Source: Microbacterium sp. CSI-V
GTDB lineage: Bacteria > Actinomycetota > Actinomycetes > Actinomycetales > Microbacteriaceae
Length of the DNA: 64,000 nt
Assembly (NCBI RefSeq): GCF_001984105.1
Contig: NZ_MTQM01000009.1
Span: 1,240,001-1,304,000, forward strand
Direction: 5' to 3'
Under the pieces are notes generated by a model. The model saw nothing but the letters and a program-made list of their open reading frames with translations. It was not told the origin of the DNA and searched no databases. This document shows, one piece after another, positions 8,286 to 17,437 of the stretch. Position numbers and translations under genes: made by a program. Position 1 is the first letter of the stretch. Every line of letters starts with the position of its first letter.

Positions 8286-9405
8286 CGCGGTGACCGGGGT
8301 GCTGCGTTCCGTATGGAGTGCGCCGCGCGCGGTGCCCCCGCCGCCGCGCCGGGTATGGCGCGACGGTGTCCTCCTCGCCGTCGTCGCACTCGCGGCAGTG
8401 TCCGAAGGCATCCTGCGAACCGACCTGCCCCACCCGCTGCTCTCCGTCGTCGCCGTGCTCGCGGTCCTGCCGACCGTGCTGTGGCGGCGCGCGCACCCGC
8501 TGTGGATGCTGACGATCGCCCTCGCCCCCGTCGATCTCGTGCTGCCGACCTCGCTGCTGTACGCCGGAACGTTCGTGCTCGTGATGGTCTATGCGCTCTT
8601 CCGATGGGGCTCCGGTCGCGACCTCATCGTCGGGTCGGCGGTGATCCTCGTGACACTGGCGCTCACCCTCGTACGCGGCGGCGGCCTCGACGAAGTCGTC
8701 GGTGGGACGACGCTGTTGCTGGCGACCGTTCTGCTCGGTGTCCTGGTCCGTTCGCGGGCGGGCGCCCGGCACCGACTGCTCGACCAGGCGCGCCTGCGCG
8801 AACGCGAACAACTCGCCCGTGATCTCCACGACACCGTCGCCCACCACATGTCGGCGATCGCGATCCGCGCGCAGGCCGGTCTCGCCGTCGCGGAGCACGA
8901 CCCGAGGGCGGCACGCGACGCACTGCAGGTCATCGAAGCCGAAGCCGGTCGCACGCTGCGCGAGCTGAGGTCGATCGTGCGGGTCCTCCGGCAGGACGAA
9001 ACGGCGGAACGCGCTCCGAGTCCGGGCATCGGCGACATCGTGAACCTCGCCGGCCGCGCGCCCGGCGGCGCCGCCGTCACCGTGACGATCGACGGCGATC
9101 CCGGCATCCTTCCCCCTCCGGTGGCGGCCGCAGTCTCGCGGATCGCGCAGGAGTCGGTGACGAACGCCCTCCGCCACGCGCACGACGTCAGCCGCGTCGA
9201 CGTCAGCGTCGACGTCGATGACCGGGCAGTGCGGTTGCGCGTGACGAACGACGGCCGCCTCCCCCTGGCGTCCACGCCCGGCTTCGGGATCATCGGCATG
9301 ATGGAGCGCGCCGCCCTGCTCGGCGGCTCGTGCACCTCCGGCCCGTCCCCCGAGGGCGGCTGGAGGGTCAGTGCGGACCTGCCTCGAACGGGGTGGGCAA
9401 CGTGA
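8275..9405 (+). CDS. Sensor histidine kinase (HisKA_3 / NarL-type)
   Basis: 376 aa from TTG 8275, which has GGGGGAA 5 nt upstream; a GTG at 8290 would shorten it by five residues. The N-terminal 150 residues hold four or five membrane helices, then a linker helix (RLREREQLARDLHDTVAHHM, about residues 174-193) containing the phospho-accepting His in RDLHDTVAHH, typical of HisKA_3 dimerisation domains. The ATPase domain follows with the N box (QESVTNALRHAH) and GFGIIGMMERAALLGG. The stop overlaps the response-regulator GTG start. The signal is unknown; the membrane part has no large external loop, so it may sense membrane state or a partner protein. Confidence 0.87.
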   Translation: MYPDAVTGVLRSVWSAPRAVPPPPRRVWRDGVLLAVVALAAVSEGILRTDLPHPLLSVVAVLAVLPTVLWRRAHPLWMLTIALAPVDLVLPTSLLYAGTFVLVMVYALFRWGSGRDLIVGSAVILVTLALTLVRGGGLDEVVGGTTLLLATVLLGVLVRSRAGARHRLLDQARLREREQLARDLHDTVAHHMSAIAIRAQAGLAVAEHDPRAARDALQVIEAEAGRTLRELRSIVRVLRQDETAERAPSPGIGDIVNLAGRAPGGAAVTVTIDGDPGILPPPVAAAVSRIAQESVTNALRHAHDVSRVDVSVDVDDRAVRLRVTNDGRLPLASTPGFGIIGMMERAALLGGSCTSGPSPEGGWRVSADLPRTGWAT

Positions 9406-10055
9406 GCATCCGCGTCCTCGTCGCGGACGACCAGGAGCTGGTGCGCACGGGGCTGAGCATGATCCTCGACGCGCAGCCGGACATCGACGTCGTCGGCCAG
9501 GCTGCGGACGGGCACGAAGCGATCGCTCAGGCGCGACGGCTGCGGCCGGACGTCTGCGTGTTCGACATCCGGATGCCGGGCATCGACGGCATCGAAGCGA
9601 CGCGTCTCCTGGCGGGACCCGAGGTCGACGACCCGATGGCCGTCGTCGTCATCACCACGTTCGACCTCGACGAATACGTGTTCGGCGCCTTGCGCGCAGG
9701 GGCGAGGGGATTCCTCCTGAAGGACGCCGGCACGCGGTTGCTTACGCAGGCCGTGCGAGCCGCCGCTCGAGGCGACGCTCTCATCGCCCCGAATGTGACC
9801 GTGCGACTCCTCGAGGCGTTCGCCGGCGCGAGCCCCGACTCACCGCCGCCGCAACCGCTCGATCCGCTCACCGATCGTGAAGAACAGGTGCTCGCGAGGG
9901 TTGCCGTCGGACGCAGCAACAGCGAGATCGCGGGCGAGCTCTACATCACGCTCAGCACGGTCAAGACGCACATCGCGAGCCTGATGTCGAAGCTCGGCGC
10001 GCGGAACCGCGTCGAGATCGCGATCTGGGCGTACCAGTCCGGGCGCGTGCGTTAG
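9402..10055 (+). CDS. NarL/LuxR-family response regulator
   Basis: 217 aa; the GTG start at 9402 overlaps the kinase stop. The receiver domain starts VLVADDQELVRTGL (acidic pocket), has the phospho-acceptor Asp in VCVFDIRMPGIDG near residue 54, the switch Thr in VVITTFD and the Lys in FLLKDAG near 103. The C-terminal LuxR helix-turn-helix runs from LTDREEQVLARVAVGRSNSE to LSTVKTHIASLMSKLGARNR. Cognate to the kinase just upstream. Targets are not evident; the two small divergent membrane operons next to it are candidates. Confidence 0.9.
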   Translation: MSIRVLVADDQELVRTGLSMILDAQPDIDVVGQAADGHEAIAQARRLRPDVCVFDIRMPGIDGIEATRLLAGPEVDDPMAVVVITTFDLDEYVFGALRAGARGFLLKDAGTRLLTQAVRAAARGDALIAPNVTVRLLEAFAGASPDSPPPQPLDPLTDREEQVLARVAVGRSNSEIAGELYITLSTVKTHIASLMSKLGARNRVEIAIWAYQSGRVR

Positions 10056-10112
10056 GGCCCGGGCGTCACCGGCGATCTCATCACGAAAACATCACGACCA
10101 ACCCTTCCCTTC

Positions 10113-10237
10113 CGTTACCTCACCGTTATAGAGTCATCGCACGGTGATCGTTTGCTGTGGCGGTCACCGACATGTGATTGCAGGACACTCTTGGTGCAGA
10201 GGGCCGGTCGGATGCCGCTTCGACCGGCCCTTCCTGT
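10113..10237 (+). ncRNA. Structured small RNA, copy 2
   Basis: Second copy of the element at 3398-3525. The promoter block 10113-10145 is identical to copy 1, with -10 TATAGA at 10127-10132 and likely start near 10139. Hairpin 1 pairs 10142-10150 with 10161-10169; its bases differ from copy 1 at several places but remain paired, including the same G-U wobble. The conserved segment CATGTGATTGCAGGACACTC is unchanged. The terminal stem pairs 10200-10210 with 10221-10231, with a different loop from copy 1, then TCCTGT. It lies between the response regulator and marR genes and ends 60 nt before the latter. Confidence 0.7.
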
Positions 10238-10296
10238 ATTCACCGACATGGACGTGGCACCGCCCCCGTCGGGTCGGGACGCCCTACCCTGAGTCC

Positions 10297-10728
10297 ATGA
10301 CCGATCGTCGCCTCGCCGTCCAGGCATGGGAGAGCCTGTTCCGTGCGCAGCACGAGGTGTTCGAGGATCTGCGCACCGACTTCGAGTGCTCCGAGCTGTC
10401 GCAGGCCGAGTACGACGTTCTCCTGACGGTGACCCGTCGCCGGGGGATGACCGCGCGCCTGCGCGATGTCACGGCGAACATGCTCATCAGCCAGCCCAGC
10501 GTCTCGCGCCTGGTGGAGCGCATGGTCGCCCGCGGGCTGCTGACCAAGTGCGCCGACCCCGAGGACGGCCGCGGCTCGCTCGTCACGGCGACCGAAGCCG
10601 GCGCCGTCGCCTTCCGCCGTCTCGCCGCCGCGCACGCGACCTCGATCGCGGACCGCATGGCCCGACTCGACGACGCCGAGCTCGCGCAGCTCCACTCGCT
10701 GACCGCGAAGCTCCGCGACGAGCGCTGA
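10297..10728 (+). CDS. MarR-family transcriptional regulator
   Basis: 143 aa from ATG 10297. The winged helix-turn-helix is visible as [20 protein letters not shown], then [20 protein letters not shown] with recognition helix [17 protein letters not shown], and the wing [18 protein letters not shown] (D-x-R-G of the beta hairpin). N- and C-terminal helices make the dimer interface. No target gene is in a divergent arrangement, so its regulon is not apparent from context. A TGTCCAAGACAC palindrome begins 35 bp after its stop. Confidence 0.87.
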   Translation: MTDRRLAVQAWESLFRAQHEVFEDLRTDFECSELSQAEYDVLLTVTRRRGMTARLRDVTANMLISQPSVSRLVERMVARGLLTKCADPEDGRGSLVTATEAGAVAFRRLAAAHATSIADRMARLDDAELAQLHSLTAKLRDER

Positions 10729-10763
10729 CGCCGGGGCCGCACCGCGCCGCGCTCCGCCGTTGA

Positions 10764-10814
10764 GTGTCCAAGACACGCCGTTCGGCGCCGATGGCATCGG
10801 CGTGTCTTGGACAC
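10764..10814. repeat. TGTCCAAGACAC-type extragenic palindrome, copy 1
   Basis: Perfect 17-bp inverted repeat (10764-10780 with 10798-10814) around a 17-bp centre. Each arm contains TGTCCAAGACA, itself an interrupted inverted repeat. It sits between the convergent 3' ends of marR and the serine dehydratase gene. No T-tract follows, so a simple intrinsic terminator is not the best reading. Four more copies are in this window. Confidence 0.85.
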
Positions 10815-10847
10815 GGAAGCCCGGGGACGACGCCGACCGCCCGCGCG

Positions 10848-12344
10848 TCAGCACTCGATGACGTTGACCGCGAGGCCGCCCTCGCTGGTCTCCTTGTACT
10901 TCGTCGACATGTCGATGCCGGTCTGCCGCATCGTCTCCACGACGGTGTCGAGCGACACGTAGTGCGTGCCGTCGCCGCGCAGCGCGAGGCGCGCGGCGGT
11001 GACGGCCGTCGAGGCCGCGATCGCGTTGCGCTCGATGCACGGGATCTGCACGAGACCGCCGACCGGGTCGCACGTGAGACCGAGGTGGTGCTCCATCGCG
11101 ATCTCGGCCGCGTTCTCGATCTGCCGGTTCGTGCCGCCCATCACCGCCGTGAGCCCTCCCGCGGCCATGGCGCACGCGGAGCCGACCTCGGCTTGGCATC
11201 CACCCTCGGCACCCGAGATCGACGCGTTGTTCTTGAACAGCGACCCCAGGGCCGCCGCCGTCAGGAGGAAGCGACGGATGCCACGGCGGCGATTGGCCTC
11301 GGCCACCTGCGCGTCGTCCCACCCGGCGGCTTCGTCCCGCGTGGCGGCGTGACCGTGGAAGCCGAGCAGCGCGCTCCCGACCAACTCGCCGTGCGGGGTG
11401 ACGGCGTTGCCCACACCGAGTCCGGAATCCGCGAGGAACCGCCACCAGTACATCGCCACCGCGGGGAGGATGCCCGCCGCACCGTTGGTGGGAGCGGTCA
11501 CCACGCGCCCTCCGGCGGCGTTCTCCTCGTTCACCGCGAGGGCGAACGCACCCAGCCACTCCCCCGGGAGTTCGCGGTGTCCCTCCGCCTCGATCGCCTC
11601 GAGCTGTCCGCGGATGACCGACGCCCGGCGCTTGACCTTCAGGATGCCGGGGAGCACCCCGTCGTGCTGCAGACCGGCGTCGACGCAGGAGGCCATGGCA
11701 TCCCAGATCCGGTCCAGTCCCTCGGCGATCTCCTCGTCGGAGCGCAGTGCTTCCTCGTTGCGGCGCGCGGCTTCGGCGATCGTGATGCCGTGCTCGTCGC
11801 ACAGCGCGATCAGCGACGCGGCGTCGGTGTACGGGAACGGCACGGGAGCGGCGGCGACCCGCGGCGGCTCGCCCTCCCGGCGGATGAACCCGCCGCCGAC
11901 CGAGTAGTAGGTCTCGTCGGCGAGGATCGCGCCGTCGGCGTCACGCGCGAACAGCGTCATCGCGTTCGGGTGGCCGGGCAGGCGCGTGCGCGGCGCGAGC
12001 ACGATGTCGGATTTCGAGAACGGGATGCCATGGCTCCCAGCGAGGGCGAGCTCCCGGCCGTCGGGCCAGTCCGACCAGGCCCGGCGCACGGCATCCGGAT
12101 CCACCGTCTCGGGTTCGAGCCCCTGGAGGCCCGCGACCACGGCATCCGGGGTGCCGTGCCCGATACCGGTCGCGCCGAGCGATCCGTACAGGGCGCAGGA
12201 GACGGATGCCACCCGATCGAGCGTCCGGGTGGAACGCAGGCGTGCGGCGAATTCTGCGGCGGCCCTCATGGGGCCGACCGTGTGGGAGCTCGAGGGTCCT
12301 ACTCCGATGGAGAACAACTCGAACGCCGAGACGTAGGCGCTCAT
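10848..12344 (-). CDS. sdaA: L-serine ammonia-lyase (single-chain, iron-sulfur)
   Basis: 498 aa from ATG 12344. Deaminates L-serine to pyruvate and ammonia in the cytoplasm using an oxygen-labile [4Fe-4S] cluster. The beta domain opens with [25 protein letters not shown], the alpha domain has [21 protein letters not shown] and [15 protein letters not shown] carrying cluster cysteines, and the chain ends [10 protein letters not shown], the conserved C-terminal Cys that blocks the cluster site in the resting enzyme. Both domains are in one chain, as in type II enzymes. It is about 35-40 residues longer than the common length, with no obvious extra domain. Monocistronic; tRNA-Arg lies upstream on the other strand. 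Confidence 0.93.
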   Translation of the reverse strand: MSAYVSAFELFSIGVGPSSSHTVGPMRAAAEFAARLRSTRTLDRVASVSCALYGSLGATGIGHGTPDAVVAGLQGLEPETVDPDAVRRAWSDWPDGRELALAGSHGIPFSKSDIVLAPRTRLPGHPNAMTLFARDADGAILADETYYSVGGGFIRREGEPPRVAAAPVPFPYTDAASLIALCDEHGITIAEAARRNEEALRSDEEIAEGLDRIWDAMASCVDAGLQHDGVLPGILKVKRRASVIRGQLEAIEAEGHRELPGEWLGAFALAVNEENAAGGRVVTAPTNGAAGILPAVAMYWWRFLADSGLGVGNAVTPHGELVGSALLGFHGHAATRDEAAGWDDAQVAEANRRRGIRRFLLTAAALGSLFKNNASISGAEGGCQAEVGSACAMAAGGLTAVMGGTNRQIENAAEIAMEHHLGLTCDPVGGLVQIPCIERNAIAASTAVTAARLALRGDGTHYVSLDTVVETMRQTGIDMSTKYKETSEGGLAVNVIEC

Positions 12345-12490
12345 GGGAACAGCGTACGTCGCGCCCCCGTCACCGTCCGGACACCCGCGCGCCACGCCCG
12401 GGATGCCGTGCCGTCGGCGCCGATTAGACCTCCACCGGTTCTCCGTCTATGCTGGACCACGGCCTGCGCGCCGTTTCGCGCGGAGGCCCT

Positions 12491-12563
12491 GCGCCCGTAG
12501 CTCAATGGATAGAGCATCTGACTACGGATCAGAAGGTTAGGGGTTCGAGTCCCTTCGGGCGCA
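12491..12563 (+). tRNA. tRNA-Arg (anticodon ACG)
   Basis: 73 nt. Acceptor stem GCGCCCG (12491-12497) pairs with CGGGCGC (12556-12562), discriminator A. The D loop contains the conserved AGCTCAATGG pattern, the anticodon stem-loop CTGACTACGGATCAG presents ACG (A34 presumably edited to inosine, reading CGU/CGC/CGA), and the T arm has GGTTCGAGTCC. CCA is not encoded. Confidence 0.97.
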
Positions 12564-12582
12564 CACTGTGTTGAGACAGTGA

Positions 12583-12620
12583 AACAACGGCCCCCGCTTC
12601 GGCGGGGGCCGTTGTTGTTT
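12583..12620 (+). terminator. Intrinsic terminator after tRNA-Arg
   Basis: Perfect 15-bp GC-rich stem (12583-12597 with 12602-12616) with a TTCG tetraloop and a following GTTT; a textbook hairpin 20 nt after the tRNA. Confidence 0.9.
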
Positions 12621-12687
12621 CCACCTGCACACTCGGACCGCACATCGGCACGGATCCCCGACGCGGTCGCGAGCTACGGTCGCGTGA

Positions 12688-12984
12688 TCAGCGCCGGCGG
12701 AGCGTGGCCACCCGAAGATTCACACCCACCTGCGCGAGCAGCGAAGGCACGAAGCAGGCGAATACAGTCAGGGCCCTGAGCCAGCCGTTCTCGACGCCGT
12801 GGGCGAGTATCAATCCCCCGAACACCGTGAACCCGATCCCCACCACGAAGAATGCCCGCAAGCGTCTCTCGGGACGGTGAAGAAACGGAACGCGATCGGT
12901 CGGATTCCGTCGGTGGTAATCGAGCATCCCGGCGATGTACACGCTCTGCCCCATCACCACGCTCGCAACCCAGACCCACGTCAT
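12688..12984 (-). CDS. Small membrane protein, unknown function
   Basis: 98 aa from ATG 12984. Three hydrophobic segments: WVWVASVVMGQSVYIAGML at the N-terminus, FFVVGIGFTVFGGLILAHGV in the middle and LTVFACFVPSLLAQVGVNL near the end. Between the first two lies a basic cytoplasmic loop (HRRNPTDRVPFLHRPERRLR). No family recognised. Codon use is less GC3-biased than neighbours. The 230 bp between this gene and the flavoprotein hold no further clear gene. Confidence 0.6.
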   Translation of the reverse strand: MTWVWVASVVMGQSVYIAGMLDYHRRNPTDRVPFLHRPERRLRAFFVVGIGFTVFGGLILAHGVENGWLRALTVFACFVPSLLAQVGVNLRVATLRRR

Positions 12985-13217
12985 AGCGGCATCGACCCCG
13001 CCCCCTCAGCCTCGCGCGACGGTGACGACCATACGGACCGGTGGCGCCGACCGAGTGGGCTTGACGTAGCGCGAGTTGTCGCACCGACGACCTCGAGGCG
13101 AGCTGTTCGCGACACGGCTCGGGGAAGCCGGCTTGCTGCGGGCGTCGAAGTCGCCGCGGGAATACCCTCCGGCCGCGCACCATAGCCAGGCAACCGGCGT
13201 CCTGGTAGCGGGCGGCC

Positions 13218-14336
13218 TCAGATCGCGTCGGCGGTGATGAGCCGTTTCCGCAGGGCGCGGACCGCGTCGCGGCCGGCGCGATTGGCGCCCACCGTCGACT
13301 GCGACGGTCCGAACCCGATGAGGTGCACGCGCGGCTCGACGGCGACCTGGGTGCCCGTCAGCTGGATTCCCCCGCACTCGTTCCGCAGCCCGAGTGGATC
13401 GAGGTGCCCGAGGTCGGGACGGAAGCCCGTCGCCCACAGGATCGCGTCGACCGGGGTGAACGACCCGTCGGCCTCCCGCACCCCGTCGGGTTCGATCGAG
13501 GTGAACATCGGGCGACGCACGAGGGCTCCGCGCTCCCGAGCCGCGACCGCGTACGGCAGCCAGGACAGTCCGGTGTAGGAGACGACGCTCCCCGAGGGGT
13601 TTCCCGCCTCGACGTCGGCGACGACCTTCGCGATGACCTCCCGCCCCGTCTCGGGTGTGAAGTCCCCTTCCCAGAACACGGGTTCCCGCCGCGTGTACCA
13701 GAACACGGTCGCCACCCGGGAGATCTCCTCGAGCTGCTGCACCGCGGAGATGCCTCCGCCCACGATCGCCACACGGAGACCCGCGAACTCCTCGAGCGAG
13801 ACGTAGTCGCGGGTGTGCGACTGCCGACCGCGGAAGGTCTCCTGGCCGGGATAGTGCGGGAGCAGCGGGTTGTTCCACGTTCCGGTCGCGTTGATGACCG
13901 CGCGCGTCTCCCACACCCCCGACGTCGACTCCACGATCAGGTCGCCGTCGGGGTCGGCATCCGCGTAACGCACCGCGGTCACGGTCACCGGGCGCACGAT
14001 CGGCGGCCGCAGGTGCTGCTCGTACGCGGCGAAGTAGGCGGGCACCGCGTCGCGGCTCGGCGCCGACTCATCGATCGGCGGCTTCGGGAAGCCGGGGAGG
14101 TCGAAGATCCCGTTCACGGTCGCCATCGTCAGCGACTCCCATCGGTGCCGCCAGGCACCGCCCGCCGCGGGTTCGGCATCCAGCACCACGAACGACGGCC
14201 CGTCCCCGTCGCGCGCGGGGTCCAGCGCGCTCACGAATCCGGCCCGGGCGAGGTGGTACGCCGCGGACAAGCCTGCCTGACCCGCGCCGATGACGACGAC
14301 GCTCGCGCGACGCCGGTCTTCCGCGGAAATGCCCAC
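13218..14336 (-). CDS. FAD/NAD(P)-dependent oxidoreductase (flavin monooxygenase-like)
   Basis: 372 aa. The N-terminal VVVIGAGQAGLSAAYHLARAG is the FAD-binding Rossmann GxGxxG; after FVVLDAEPAAGGAWRHRWESL comes an active-site region, and a second GxGxxG (VAIVGGGISAVQQLEEI) near residue 190 binds NADPH. INATGTW and ILWATGF are the conserved ATG motifs of the class B flavoprotein monooxygenase/CzcO-type superfamily. Length (370) is that of the short CzcO-like group rather than Baeyer-Villiger enzymes (over 500). Substrate unknown. It follows the LtrA gene on the same strand by 24 bp and may be co-transcribed. Confidence 0.85.
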   Translation of the reverse strand: MGISAEDRRRASVVVIGAGQAGLSAAYHLARAGFVSALDPARDGDGPSFVVLDAEPAAGGAWRHRWESLTMATVNGIFDLPGFPKPPIDESAPSRDAVPAYFAAYEQHLRPPIVRPVTVTAVRYADADPDGDLIVESTSGVWETRAVINATGTWNNPLLPHYPGQETFRGRQSHTRDYVSLEEFAGLRVAIVGGGISAVQQLEEISRVATVFWYTRREPVFWEGDFTPETGREVIAKVVADVEAGNPSGSVVSYTGLSWLPYAVAARERGALVRRPMFTSIEPDGVREADGSFTPVDAILWATGFRPDLGHLDPLGLRNECGGIQLTGTQVAVEPRVHLIGFGPSQSTVGANRAGRDAVRALRKRLITADAI

Positions 14337-14360
14337 GCTCGATTATCGGCGCGGATCCGC

Positions 14361-15539
14361 TCAGGGGCGGCTCAGCCGGTCGCGACTGCGCCGGTACTCG
14401 AGCACGACGACCGCGAGAACGACCGCGACGGCGGTGCCGACGACCGTGACCACGGGCAGGAGCGCGCAGGCGAGCACGAGCGCCGCGGCGGCGAGGAACA
14501 GCGCCGAGGCGGCCGCGGGGATCCGCCCGCGCAGGAGCACCGCCCACGTGGCCACCAGGAACACCGCGACCGGGATCGTCAGCGCGAGCGAGGCGGTACC
14601 GGCATCCAGGTGCTCCGCGGCTCCGGTGATCAGGTCGAGCTCGACCTCGATCCCCGCCGACACCGCACCGGCGGCGGCGAAGACGAAGTAGTGCGCGTAC
14701 CCGAACGTGAACGCCCGACGCCCGGCACCGAGCCCGTCGCCCTGCTCGCGCGAGAAGTAGGTCCACCACATCCCCGCCGCCAGCACGACGCCCGCGATAG
14801 CGAGGGCGGCGAGATCGCCGGAGTGCCCTTCGGCGTTGCGCGCGTCGATGATGGCGTTCGCCGACGCCAGCAGGCTCTCCCCCAGCACGATCAGCGTGAA
14901 GAGGCTGTAGCGCTCCGCGACATGGTGCGGATGCCACGGTGTCCCCTGCACGCGCTCCGCCCACACCGGCACGAGGAACTCAAGGATCATGACCGGCCAG
15001 AACGTCCAGAACTGCACCTCGGGAGGGAACGCGATGCGCGCCACCCACAGCAGTTGCACGATCGAGATGCCCACCGCGAAGCGGATCGCGACCCTCCGCC
15101 GAGACGGATCCGACAGGGCCACCCGCACCCACTGCCCCACCATGGCCAGACGCATGACCACGTAGCCCCAGGTGACGGTATCCCAGCGACCCTCGACCAT
15201 CGCGTCGTGGACACCCGCGGCGAGTATCAGGACGCCGCCCATCTGCACGATCGTCATCACCCGGTACAGCCAGTCGTCGGTGTCGAACGCCGAGGCGAAC
15301 CAGGTGTAGTTCACCCACGCCCACCACAGCGCGAAGAACACCATCGCGTAGGTCAGCGTCGCCGACGCCGCGTGCCCCTCCACGACACCGTGGTGGAGGT
15401 TCTGCGACGCCTGCGACACGGCGACGACGAAGACGAGGTCGAAGAACAGCTCGAGAGGGCTCGCCACCCGGTGATGCTGATGCGGGTCGCGCCCCGTCAT
15501 CCGCACCAGGCCGGCGCGGGCCAGGATCGAGCCGCTCAT
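14361..15539 (-). CDS. Low temperature requirement protein A (LtrA)
   Basis: 392 aa, about ten membrane helices. The family signature is clear: VASPLELFFDLVFVVAVSQA near residue 30, FFALWWAWVNYTWFASAFDTD near 70, and HHVAERYSLFTLIVLGESLL near 205. LtrA was named from Listeria and is common in actinobacteria; its biochemical role is not established. ATG at 15539 overlaps the stop of the 51-aa ORF (ATGA), so the two are translationally coupled. Confidence 0.9.
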   Translation of the reverse strand: MSGSILARAGLVRMTGRDPHQHHRVASPLELFFDLVFVVAVSQASQNLHHGVVEGHAASATLTYAMVFFALWWAWVNYTWFASAFDTDDWLYRVMTIVQMGGVLILAAGVHDAMVEGRWDTVTWGYVVMRLAMVGQWVRVALSDPSRRRVAIRFAVGISIVQLLWVARIAFPPEVQFWTFWPVMILEFLVPVWAERVQGTPWHPHHVAERYSLFTLIVLGESLLASANAIIDARNAEGHSGDLAALAIAGVVLAAGMWWTYFSREQGDGLGAGRRAFTFGYAHYFVFAAAGAVSAGIEVELDLITGAAEHLDAGTASLALTIPVAVFLVATWAVLLRGRIPAAASALFLAAAALVLACALLPVVTVVGTAVAVVLAVVVLEYRRSRDRLSRP

Positions 15540-15691
15540 GCGTGCGGCGGGATGCGGAACGAACCGATGCGGTCGCCCACGGCGGTCACGATGGCGGTGG
15601 ACTCCCCCGTGAACACGCGACTGCGCCAGGAGCCGGCGTTGATGGCGTCGACGGCTCGCTGGACGACGAGGGGAACGGAGACGGATGTCAT
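15536..15691 (-). CDS. Small 51-aa protein translationally coupled to LtrA
   Basis: ATG at 15691 has a very good ribosome site (GGAGG, 6 nt upstream) and the stop overlaps the LtrA start in ATGA, so translation is well supported. The product begins MTSVSVPLVVQRAVDAINAG and contains a WRSRVFTGESTAIVTAVGDR stretch; no signal peptide or membrane helix. No family recognised. It may be a real small protein, or a leader peptide whose translation opens the LtrA start. The 270 bp before it, shared with the divergent LuxR-type gene, is the likely promoter region. Confidence 0.6.
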   Translation of the reverse strand: MTSVSVPLVVQRAVDAINAGSWRSRVFTGESTAIVTAVGDRIGSFRIPPHA

Positions 15692-15961
15692 CGGGGTCCT
15701 CCGGAACGGGGAGTGATCACCGCCCGAGGACGCGGCTCCGGCGGCGGCGCGTTCGACACGCAGCGACAGAAAGCTACACGCGACCATCCGGCCGAGTCGG
15801 CCCACCGGGGCCCCTTTGTCGGTCGGAGCGGGTGAATTCGTGGGTGATACGCGATTTCGGCCACGGAATCGCCGTCGCCGCGTCACCTTCGGTGCCGACC
15901 GCACTCCCCTGAGGTGACGGGGCTCCCGCATGCCGGCCCCGTCGACCCGAAGGGAGAGCCG

Positions 15962-17428
15962 ATGTCACTGTCCGAGCCGATGGACCCTCACGCGTCCCCC
16001 TCCGGCGCGACGCGCATCGACCTCCGCGACGTCGTCGTCGCCTCCCGTCATCTCTTCGCACTCCGCCACGAGCCGGACCGGATCCCGGCAGCCGTCATCG
16101 CGACCCTCGCGCGAACCCCGACCTCGGTGATCGCGCGGCTCTCCGGCGCCGAACGGTGGTACGCGGCCGCAGCCATCGCCGGCGCCCGCGCCTCGGCGGG
16201 GTCCTACGACGCCGCCGCGTCGGCCCTCGCCGCGGTCGCGTGGGAGACGCTGTCCACCCACGCGGGGATCGAACCCCGGGCTCGCGCCTGGGGCTGGCTC
16301 ATCGTCGCTGAGATCTCCCTCGCCGGCGGTTCGCTGCGCCGCGCTCTGAACGCCGCGGAGAATGCCCGCGTGGCGCTCGGCGAGCACCCCGACGAGATCA
16401 TGCAGCAGGAGGCGGGCGCCCTCGCCGCACTGGCGCGCGCCCTCAACGGGGAGTCCGGCCACGCCCGACGCTTCATCGACGGCGCGTCGCCGAGCCCGGC
16501 GGCCCGCGTCGAACGACTCGTCGTCTACACGCGCGCCGTGCTCGCCGCCGCCGAGGCGGACGCGCGGGTTCTGAGCGACTGCGCCGAGACGCTGCGTCGA
16601 CGATCCCCCGTCCACGACACCGCCGAAGCCGCCGCGACCCTGATGGCGGCGCTCGCTCACCTCCTCGACGGCCGCGTCGACGAGGCGTCGGCGAAAGCGA
16701 CGAGCATCCTGCATGCGACGGCGTACGACCGTTTCCCTCCGGTCCTGCGGGCGCTGGCGGCCACGCTCACCGCTCGCACGCTCATCGCGCGCGGCGACCA
16801 CCTGCGCGCGCTGACGGTGCTTCACGAGCGATCCTCCCCCGCGGGCCACGTGGTGTGTCTCGAGTCGGTCCGGGCCTCCGCGCACCTCGGGATCGGATGG
16901 TGGCGCGAATGCCTCCGCGCCACCGACGGATGTCTGCGGATGGGCCATCAGCACGCGCTGAGGACCCTCACCTCGGTGTCGCTGAACCGCGCCGTCGCCC
17001 TGCACCGGCTCGGCCACGCGCAGGCGGCCGACGCGATGTTCGCGGACGGTGTCCACACGGCGCTGAGCACGGGAGCGATCGTGGACCTGCTCCTCCTTCC
17101 CCCGGGCGAGACCGACACCCTGTTCTCCCGAGCGGGGGAAGCGGCGGCGGGTCTGTCGCAGCGCGTCCGGGACGCCCGGACGTTCACCCCGGCCCCACGA
17201 CGCGCTGCACGGGCCATCCCCGCCTTCAGCCCGAGAGAAGAGGTCCTGGCTCGCGCCCTGCTCGCGGGCACCACGATGCGCGAGATCGCGATCGAGCTGC
17301 ACGTGTCCGTGAACACCATCAAGACCCAGACCCGGGCCGTGTACCGCAAGGCCGGGGTGCGCTCCCGCACCGAGCTGATCTTTCTCCTGGACGACATCGG
17401 ATTCGGCGGCGCGGCGCGGCCGTCGTGA
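15962..17428 (+). CDS. LuxR-family transcriptional regulator with TPR-like helical domain
   Basis: 488 aa from ATG 15962 (AGGGAGAGCC just upstream). Residues about 50-400 are Ala/Arg-rich repeated helices resembling the TPR-type sensor domain of MalT/LAL regulators, but no Walker P-loop is visible, so it is a short ATPase-less member. The C-terminal LuxR DNA-binding domain spans AFSPREEVLARALLAGTTMR, then REIAIELHVSVNTIKTQTRA and YRKAGVRSRTELI. Divergent from the 51-aa ORF/ltrA operon, which is a plausible target. Ligand unknown. Confidence 0.82.
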   Translation: MSLSEPMDPHASPSGATRIDLRDVVVASRHLFALRHEPDRIPAAVIATLARTPTSVIARLSGAERWYAAAAIAGARASAGSYDAAASALAAVAWETLSTHAGIEPRARAWGWLIVAEISLAGGSLRRALNAAENARVALGEHPDEIMQQEAGALAALARALNGESGHARRFIDGASPSPAARVERLVVYTRAVLAAAEADARVLSDCAETLRRRSPVHDTAEAAATLMAALAHLLDGRVDEASAKATSILHATAYDRFPPVLRALAATLTARTLIARGDHLRALTVLHERSSPAGHVVCLESVRASAHLGIGWWRECLRATDGCLRMGHQHALRTLTSVSLNRAVALHRLGHAQAADAMFADGVHTALSTGAIVDLLLLPPGETDTLFSRAGEAAAGLSQRVRDARTFTPAPRRAARAIPAFSPREEVLARALLAGTTMREIAIELHVSVNTIKTQTRAVYRKAGVRSRTELIFLLDDIGFGGAARPS

Positions 17429-17437
17429 TCCGTGCCG

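Noticed and set aside
10764..10814. Reading the TGTCCAAGACAC palindromes as ordinary terminators
   Set aside because: No T-tract on either strand, one copy lies between tandem genes 110 bp before a start, and three lie together in one gap.
12491..12563. tRNA-Arg as integration site of a mobile element
   Set aside because: No integrase, no repeated tRNA 3' end and no atypical gene block nearby; it is followed by its own terminator.
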